Source of the DNA: Megalonaias nervosa
Taxonomy: Eukaryota; Mollusca; Bivalvia; Unionida; Unionidae
Direction of reading: 5' to 3'
Length of the DNA stretch: 64,000 nucleotides
Assembly (NCBI GenBank): GCA_016617855.1
Contig: JAECUM010001858.1
Location: forward strand, 1-64,000
Part shown: positions 57,665 to 64,000 of the stretch, in pieces
Position numbering within the stretch: position 1 is the stretch's first letter
How the letters are laid out: each line of letters opens with the position of its first letter
Position numbers and translations under genes: made by a program
Notes under the pieces: generated by a model
The model's database searches: none
What the model saw: the letters and a program-made list of their open reading frames with translations, nothing else
Told to the model about the DNA's origin: nothing

Positions 57665-57965
57665 TACCTATTCCTTATTGAATCCGGAATAAGGAATAAG
57701 TAAATAACTCGATGTGAATAAGGAATAAGTAACCAACTCGATGTGAATAAGGAATAAGTAACCAACTTGATGTGAATAAGGAATAAGAAACCATCTCTGT
57801 CTGAATAAGGAATAAGTATCAAGCTCGATGTGAATACGGAACCAACTTGATGAGAAGAAGGAACCAACTCGATGTCAATAAGTAACTAACTCGATGTGAA
57901 TACGGGATAAGTATCCAACTCGATGTGAATAAACTTTTGAATCGGGAATAAGTGACTAGTATTGA
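57665..57965 (-). repeat. Minisatellite, reverse orientation of the 52.3-kb array
   Basis: About ten copies of AATAAGGAATAAGTAACCAA + CTCGATGTG, the reverse complement of the unit at 52271-52970. Confidence 0.92.
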
Positions 57966-58124
57966 GTCTGTAACTGGTTACTTATTCCTTAATGAATCCA
58001 GGATAATGAATACTTAGTAGCCAACCTGATTTCAGTTTAACGAAGTGGGCCTACATTATTTACAATTTGACGTGCATTCTACGACGTTGAATACTGTATA
58101 TATCCTCGGTTGACCTCTGTCAAA

Positions 58125-58270
58125 TCTTGCGTGGGTTAGTGGTTAGCGTATCGGACACAACCGACAGGTTGACGATGGGGTCATATAAGCCCAGATCAGC
58201 TACCGTGGTGTGTCCCTATGCGAAGCACTTTCCTCCAATTGCCTCGGTAAAGAATAAACTTTTTGATTTG
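58125..58270 (+). mobile_element. Probable degenerate tRNA-SINE
   Basis: GGGTTAGTGGTTAGCGTATC is a tRNA A-box-like head. Later GTGTCCCTATGCGAAGCACT + TTCCTCCAATTGCCTCGG resembles the body of another common tRNA-SINE type. The B box is poor. It lies about 120 bases inside the first intron. Confidence 0.5.
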
Positions 58271-58395
58271 CTGCAACATAAAACACCAAACCAATAATAT
58301 AGCAATTAAAAAATACCCAGTTTGCAACCTTAAATTTAGGCCATAAATAAAAAGAAGCCAGTTTTCCAGTGGTTTAAGAAAATGAAAATACTTAC

Positions 58396-58480
58396 GACAG
58401 GTAACGCTACCAATGGATATAATCCACATAAGTAGAAAATACATTAATCTGTTCTTTGAAAATACGAATTTCCTTTCCAT
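58396..58480 (-). CDS. Signal-peptide first coding exon
   Basis: This 85-base exon starts at an ATG and encodes 28 residues: a basic N-terminus (MERKFVFSKNR) followed by a hydrophobic core (LMYFLLMWIISIGSV) ending at T-C, a typical cleavable signal peptide. It ends in phase 1 at a strong donor (C|GTAAGTATTT). The single leftover base C plus the first two bases of the sushi exon (AA) makes a Gln codon, so the two exons join cleanly. A CCAATCA motif on the plus strand (inverted CCAAT on the gene strand) lies about 70 bases upstream of the ATG. I see no clear TATA box. Reading a few codons upstream of the ATG is possible but only from a TTG. If it does not belong to the convertase, it would be the first exon of another secreted protein. 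Confidence 0.6.
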
Positions 58481-58880
58481 GATTATGGACAATCATCAAC
58501 ACTTGTGGCCACAGTGATCAATGAATTAACTTTGTCCTAATCGGTATTCACCAATCAGTCAATTGCGATAAAAAACCACGATAAGACTAGGAAGTGTAAA
58601 ATCAAGTACAAGGATGTAGTCACTGAAGTTCAATTGTCTTGCATTAATTATTTCATATTTTACTACCCAACAAATTAAACAAAATTATCGATAACTAACA
58701 CATGAGGAAAGACTTATGGTATACCTTAAACATTTTGAACGTCTGTGTAACGAGCTGTTTATACAGGACTCTTCAGCACTGACGGACTATACCATTTACA
58801 ACAGGTACAACAATTAACAGTTACAAATAGCAACAAAGGTATGACTGTCTAGACGCGTTCACAAAGTCGCACTCTGCGAT
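58481..58880. other. Upstream region of the signal-peptide exon
   Basis: Presumed promoter and 5' UTR territory of the minus-strand gene. The only motif noted is CCAATCA at 58551. No TATA box seen. Confidence 0.35.
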
Positions 58881-58887
58881 TGTAGTA

Positions 58888-59460
58888 GTGCTTTTCGTTT
58901 CCAATAAAAGAATCATTTTCTTATCATGTGTAAGACCTATATTAGAATATACAGATGTCTTTGGAGATAGATGTTCAAATGCAGATTCAGATAGATTAGA
59001 GAGTTTTCAGTTACACACTGCTAGGATAGTCACAGGTCTAACCAGAAGTGCCAAGGCAGGCAGTATTTATGAGGAATGTGTCTGACTATCTGGCAAGCTA
59101 TGTACTTTTCATAGGATTATCTACAGTGATTCACCAAATTATGTAAATGAACTCCGCCTCCTCTGGTGGGAGAAACGTCAAGTTACAATTTATGTAATCG
59201 ACAAAATTTTCTTGATATTCAATACCAGATTTTAAATAGCAACAAAATATCTTTCCTTAACTCTTCTATTCTTTTATGCAATACCCTACCTGAAAAAATC
59301 AAATCGGAATGCGATATCTTACATTTTAAAAAAAAAAAGTATATTACCCTACTCAACAATAGCGTTCGTTCTTATTATCTTTCTGGTGATCGCAAATACT
59401 CTACCATTCGTTTTGTGATTAGAAATTAATGTAGCGACCTCAAAATAGGTAAGTACGATA
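58888..59460 (+). pseudogene. LINE reverse transcriptase C-terminal remnant
   Basis: Plus strand in shifting frames: CVRPILEYTDVFGDRCSNAD, ESFQLHTARIVTGLTRSAKA, then SSYNLCNRQNFLDIQYQ, CNTLPEKIKSECDILHFK and GDRKYSTIRFVIRN. This order (R-P-x-L-E-Y; A-R-I-V-T-G; Y-N-L-R; L-P-x-x-I-K; R-K-Y-S) is the C-terminal region of a LINE RT like the one at 26295-26800. Multiple stops; not functional. Confidence 0.85.
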
Positions 59461-59474
59461 ATCACCTGATAGAC

Positions 59475-59624
59475 CAGGGGTCTCAAACTCAAACCACCAT
59501 GAGGGCCGCATGATGGTATTTTCGATGGTCTCATGACACCGTGTGACGCCAATCAATTTGCGGGCCACAGGATACGGCTTGGCGTGCCGCATGCGGCCCG
59601 CGGGCCGGGTGTTTGAGACCCCTG
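59475..59624. mobile_element. hAT-type MITE with 8-bp target duplication
   Basis: 150 bp with terminal inverted repeats CAGGGGTCTCAAAC and GTTTGAGACCCCTG, GC-rich interior (GCGGCCCGCGGGCCGG) and flanking TGATAGAC / TGATAGAT (59467-59474, 59625-59632). CAGGGGTC ends and 8-bp duplications are marks of hAT (Charlie-like) DNA transposons. No transposase, so it is non-autonomous. Confidence 0.93.
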
Positions 59625-59632
59625 TGATAGAT

Positions 59633-60183
59633 AGTTCTTGTGCAACTGTGGGGTAGAAGCAGGCAGTGCATATCGTTATATTTTCCTGTGCACTCAATAC
59701 ATAGTTCAAAAGGCAAGACATAAAACTTACTCTTAACGAAACGCCCGTCCCGATTTCTACAAACACTCTTTTATTTCTCACACCCGAATATGCAAATGAG
59801 CAAAATTCGAATATCTTGTAGTTGTTTCAAAAGTACATTAAGGATATAAAGCGTTTTAAATAAAGTCTCTTCGTTAGATTCTATATACAAGGGATATTAT
59901 TAATACAGTACTGTTGTTCAGACTGTATAATGACCAATTAATAGTGATGTAGGTTGGATTACATACTAAATGCAATTCCTTCCAAAGCTTGGCAACATCA
60001 TTGTTTATACGCCTTGGTTATCTCCCCTCTTCCTTCCTTTTTGAGAAGCTTTATCCTTTAACTATTACCCCCTTGTCATGTTTAAATTAATTTCTACCAC
60101 TGAATTTGCATGCGGAATGGCTTATATAATGTTGTGATAACTTGTGTTCCGACCCATTTTCTATAATAGACCAAATATAATAT

Positions 60184-60186
<3 letters not shown>
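59633..60186. other. No recognisable gene
   Basis: Nothing identified. Confidence 0.45.
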
Positions 60187-60244
<58 letters not shown>

Positions 60245-60251
60245 TAATAAC

Positions 60252-60293
<42 letters not shown>
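60187..60293. repeat. (AAT)n-(ATT)n inverted microsatellite
   Basis: About 53 bases of AAT, a short AAAATAATAACT junction, then about 45 bases of ATT. The halves are complementary and can fold on each other. Confidence 0.95.
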
Positions 60294-60603
60294 ATAGGCG
60301 CACATTAAAGTTATTATCTAAAGTACGCAAAATACTTCAGGTACAAATACTATGTATATATAGTTCAACACTTTGGAATCGTATAACAACCTACACTTAA
60401 ATTAGCGATAAAAAGGCGTGCAAAAAATGAGGTGTCAGTACAAGGTATTTTGCTGTTGACTCTTGTCAAGTAAATTTACTCTCATCAGCTCTGAATTATT
60501 ATCATGATAAATCGTATCCTTAACCAGTTCCAAAACCAAAACGTCTTTGTGGAAGAAATTTAGTGCTACAGCTATTATTATCCTAGCGATGCACCTAATT
60601 AGA

Positions 60604-61605
60604 ACCTTTCCGTACATCACGTAGTACAGCATCTTTTCCTACCATAGCCACCGTCTATGGCCTTCCGTACATCACGTAGTACAGCATCTTTCCTACCATA
60701 GCCATCGTCTATGGCCTTCCATACATCACGTAGTACAGCATCTTTTCCTACCATAGCCACCGTCTAGGGCCTTCCGTACATCACGTAGTGCAGCATCTTT
60801 TCCTACCATAGCCACCGTCTAGGGCCTTCCGTACATCACGTAGTGCAGCATCTTTCCTACCATAGCCACCGTCTGTGGCCTTCCGTACACCACGTAATAC
60901 AACATCTTTTCCTACCATAGCCACCGTCTATGGCCTTCCATACATCGCGTAGTACAGCATCTTTCCTACCATAGCCATCGTCTATGGCCTTCCGTACATC
61001 ACGTAGTGCAGCATCTTTCCTACCATAGCCACCGTCTGTGGCCTTCCTTACACCACGTAATACAACATCTTTTCCTACCATACCCACCGTCTATGGCCTT
61101 CCATACATCACGTAGTACAGCATCTTTTCCTACCATAGCCACCGTCTATGGCCTTCCGTACACCACGTAATACAGCATCTTTTCCTACCATAGCCACCGT
61201 CTATGGCCTTCCATACATCACGTAGTACAGCATCTTTCCTACCATAGCCACCGTCTATGGCCTTCCGTACACCACGTAATACAGCATCTTTTCCTACCAT
61301 AGCCACCGTCTATGGCCTTCCATACATCACGTAGTACAGCATCTTTCCTACCATAGCCACCGTCTATGGCCTTCCGTACACCACGTAATACAGCATCTTT
61401 TCCTACCATAGCCACTGTCTATGGCCTTCCATACATCACGTAGTACAGCATCTTTCCTACCATAGCCACCGTCTAGGGCCTTCCGTACATCACGTAGTAC
61501 AGCATCATTCCCATCATAAGCACAGTATGTGGCTTTCCGCACACCACGTAGTATGGCATAGTATAGCATCGTCTGTGGCTTTCCGTACATCACAGAGTAC
61601 AGCAA
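60604..61605. repeat. 54/55-bp minisatellite with dimeric higher-order structure
   Basis: About 18 copies of CCTTCCGTACATCACGTAGT + ACAGCATCTTTTCCTACCAT + AGCCACCGTCTATGG. Between 61100 and 61480 two variants alternate (CCATACATCACGTAGTAC... and CCGTACACCACGTAATAC...), with the first recurring at 61101, 61211, 61320 and 61429. Minus-strand GYGRKDAVLRDV frames come from it. Confidence 0.96.
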
Positions 61606-63030
61606 ATCGAATCGAAATCAGATCTCAGCTGTTATATATGAAGGACAATCAGCATTGTTTATAATGATTATTTTAAATATATCCTCTGGCATAAAGTATA
61701 GTACAAAATATGGGGAGGGACGGAGTAGCCACAAGCTCTACAAATTTGTTTATCGTCGCTCCGTAATTAAAAAATATTTACTGAAAAGATTCAAAGTGTC
61801 ACAAATCATCAAAGCTTATTAATATAAGACGAATTCAGTAGAAAAAGTGAACATAAAAACTGCGCTTAAGCTGGACTTAAGTTTTGGATGGTATGGAATG
61901 TGCAAAAGTGAAGATGATTTATAAATTGGCAGTGTACCTAATTTTATTATTAGGAAAATACTGGAACTAGAAGATTATGTAATTGAAAGACTATATAATA
62001 ACATTTGCAGTCAATTTGTGTGGAATAATATCACAAGTAATTTATAAAGGAAACAAAGTACTTTTAAACAGTGCTGAAAACTTGACTTGATGCTAATATT
62101 TTCTCTTCAAAAATGCAAAAAATCATTCGTAATTCTTTGTACATATTAAATGAGTTTGAAATATTTTTGACATGATAAAACTTTCTTGACCATACATTAA
62201 TATATCAAAAGTGTTCGGACTATTTAAGTTTTTTAAGAATAGGACGTGTCGTGAATGGGTATCTGTAAGAAATTCACTAGAAATGTGATAGTTTCATAGA
62301 CTGATGTGCAATCACATATACGATCGACTTAAATATGAATGCCATATATAAAGGTCTTTAGCAAAGACTTCTTTTTTCTTAGCTTCTCATCATTACTACT
62401 GCAAGACAAATAAGGATTTATTACAGAGAATTTAAACGAAATTTTATTTTTGAGAGCATTTAAAGAGTATGTGAATTTTTTTTTCTGTTGGATTGAAGTT
62501 CATTCCACAGTTAATGGTGGCGGGGGGAACAACCGCGGCAAGTATCTAACTTTTGAGTCTATGGAAGGTTATACGTCCATATAGTCCACATTGTAAATAT
62601 TTTCAACTAATGACACTCGTTCAAAAAAAAAAGTTAGGAGCACATTCCTGGTTCGATAACAAGTAGTTTGTTTTCTAGTTTTATGTGGCATTATTAAAGG
62701 TGGCCATCTGGCATCTTTCTCAAGATATTCGGATTAAACACTTTTCGATTTTCCAGCTAGAATTCTTTCCACTTTCATTGATCTGTAATTATATGAGCAC
62801 ATCCGCACACCATAAAGATGAGCTCTGTCCTCAGCCTAGATAACATAATTAGAATGGTGCTATGCAGTCCACCTACAGATGCGATCTTGGAACATACACA
62901 CCGTAGCTAATGCAACCAACTATTAGGTACTGCTCTAACTATTCGGTAATTATATATAGAGCAGAGCGTCCTACATGCATGGCTATAGTAAGGGTGGACC
63001 ATACAGGCAACCGCCCACAAGACACCTGAT
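61606..63030. other. No recognisable gene
   Basis: AT-rich intergenic sequence upstream of the convertase gene; nothing identified. Confidence 0.45.
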
Positions 63031-63073
63031 ATGTAGTATGTATGTATGTATGTATGTATGTATGTATGTATGT
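63031..63073. repeat. (TATG)n microsatellite
   Basis: About ten tetranucleotide units. Confidence 0.97.
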
Positions 63074-64000
63074 TACGGGGTTATTTTTAACACACAGTGA
63101 AAATAACCAGTATAGCTTGAAAATTCTTTCATGTTCACCGAAGTTAGGGCTCAAGACTACTGCTTGAAATCCTTTAAACGTAAACTACGATATACATCCA
63201 TTATATATCCATGCCTCTTGTCTTAATGATAATCAGTATTTATACAATAACTTGGAGAAAATATCAGGCATTATTATGACGGCAACACCTCTCCCCTTAA
63301 GAGGAAAGTTTAGTTTTCGAATAAAATTTATAAAGATGGATAAGTAAGATTGAAGAGTTACTATTTGGCCGTATTATGCGATTATCTTATTTCATGGAAT
63401 TTTAAAGTTCTAGCATCGTCCTGGCAATAAGAGTTCTATCAAACAGTATACTGTGTATGCATTCAATGACTCGCTAAATATTTTCATATTCCAAACACAA
63501 CATTAAGCACTACATTTAAAAACACAAAAACATTTTAGATCCACTTACAATCAAACCAATCCGCATTACGAAAGTACTGAATTTACTCTGATCTTTCCCT
63601 GATATAAATTAAAATAATTATAAAATAAAATGATCTAAACACGAAATACACGAGTATGCAAACTTAAACAATCCTAATATTTTTCTTGCAATATCAAAAT
63701 CTCTCCTTTCCTGTCATTCCCCATGCGCCTCTGGTCTTCATTCGTGTTTGTCTTCCTTTAGGAGGGGTCACTATGAAAACTGAATCCACAGTTTTAAAAC
63801 TAGGCAACAATTCCATCGAAATCCACGGCGAAAACGTTCATTTCAAAACTGAGTCCATGGTTTTAAAACAGATGTCAAATAATTTTACCGAATGCACGGC
63901 TCACAATAAAAACTGCATGCACCGTTTTTTTTTAAACTAGACTTCAAATACTTTCCTGGGATCCACTGCTGCTATTCTATCATTATGGCTTTATTCCTTC
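63074..64000. other. No recognisable gene
   Basis: Includes a plus frame at 63686-63940 containing a short internal repeat (AAAACTGAATCC-ACAGTTTTAAAA and AAAACTGAGTCCATGGTTTT). No domain recognised. Confidence 0.4.

Larger units (their letters stand above)
7643..58480 (-). other. Gene span: sushi-containing proprotein convertase (partial, 3' end beyond window)
   Basis: Eleven exons on the minus strand can be joined into one secreted subtilisin-like convertase. The protein order is signal peptide, sushi module, a gap where the first half of the prodomain should be, second half of the prodomain, dibasic autocleavage site, then the S8 catalytic domain up to the active-site serine. Nine consecutive exons (31560 down to 7643) have matching phases 0/0, 0/0, 0/1, 1/0, 0/2, 2/1, 1/0, 0/0, 0/2 with GT..AG borders. 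From memory the exon boundaries resemble those of animal furin genes. The remaining catalytic domain, P domain and any C-terminal region are not in the window. The link of the two 5' exons to the rest rests on strand, order, secretory logic and phase, and needs a transcript to prove it. Confidence 0.75.

Overview
This is AT-rich nuclear DNA of an animal, most likely a bivalve or other mollusc. That placement is an inference. It rests on spliced exons with GT..AG borders and conserved phases, on tRNA-headed SINEs with a tail of the kind I associate with molluscs, on several non-LTR retrotransposon lineages, and on very long TA, AC, CT and GA tracts and minisatellites. Nothing here looks bacterial, viral or plasmid-borne.

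The one host gene I can assemble lies on the minus strand, spans about 51 kb and runs off the left edge. It encodes a secreted proprotein convertase (furin/kexin-type subtilisin, family S8B). Exons in reading order are 58480-58396 (signal peptide), 48457-48266 (sushi/CCP module), 31560-31456 (C-terminal half of the prodomain), 15822-15691 (RSKR autocleavage site and start of the protease), 15047-14939 (catalytic Asp), 11749-11712, 11250-11174, 10227-10139 (catalytic His), 9469-9297, 8591-8379 (oxyanion Asn) and 7743-7643 (catalytic Ser). From 31560 leftward every junction is phase-compatible and all catalytic residues are intact. The signal-peptide and sushi exons also fit each other in phase. 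I could not find the exon for the first half of the prodomain, so their link to the protease is inferred. The P domain and C-terminus would lie beyond position 1.

The introns are filled with mobile and tandem DNA. 1-7.6 kb: minisatellites, an LTR-like repeat and a decayed copy of an unknown protein family. 10.6-14.5 kb: two SINEs of one family, one inserted into a 66-bp minisatellite. 16.3-18.1 kb: a young polyadenylated retroposon with one intact zinc-knuckle ORF and a 21-bp target duplication. 20.4-28.7 kb: decayed LINE ORF1 and reverse transcriptase pieces, LTR-like copies, a second copy of the unknown family and a tRNA-SINE. 32.8-36.0 kb: LINE endonuclease/RT remnants. 37-50 kb: fold-back elements, tRNA-SINEs and a 29-bp minisatellite. 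52-58 kb: related minisatellites in opposite orientations. 58.5-64 kb, upstream of the gene: a LINE RT tail, a hAT-type MITE and an 18-copy minisatellite with dimeric higher-order structure.

Only the convertase and the 467-codon retroposon ORF look like intact coding sequence. Other open frames are runs through repeats or lack recognisable features. All identifications were made by eye, without database searches.
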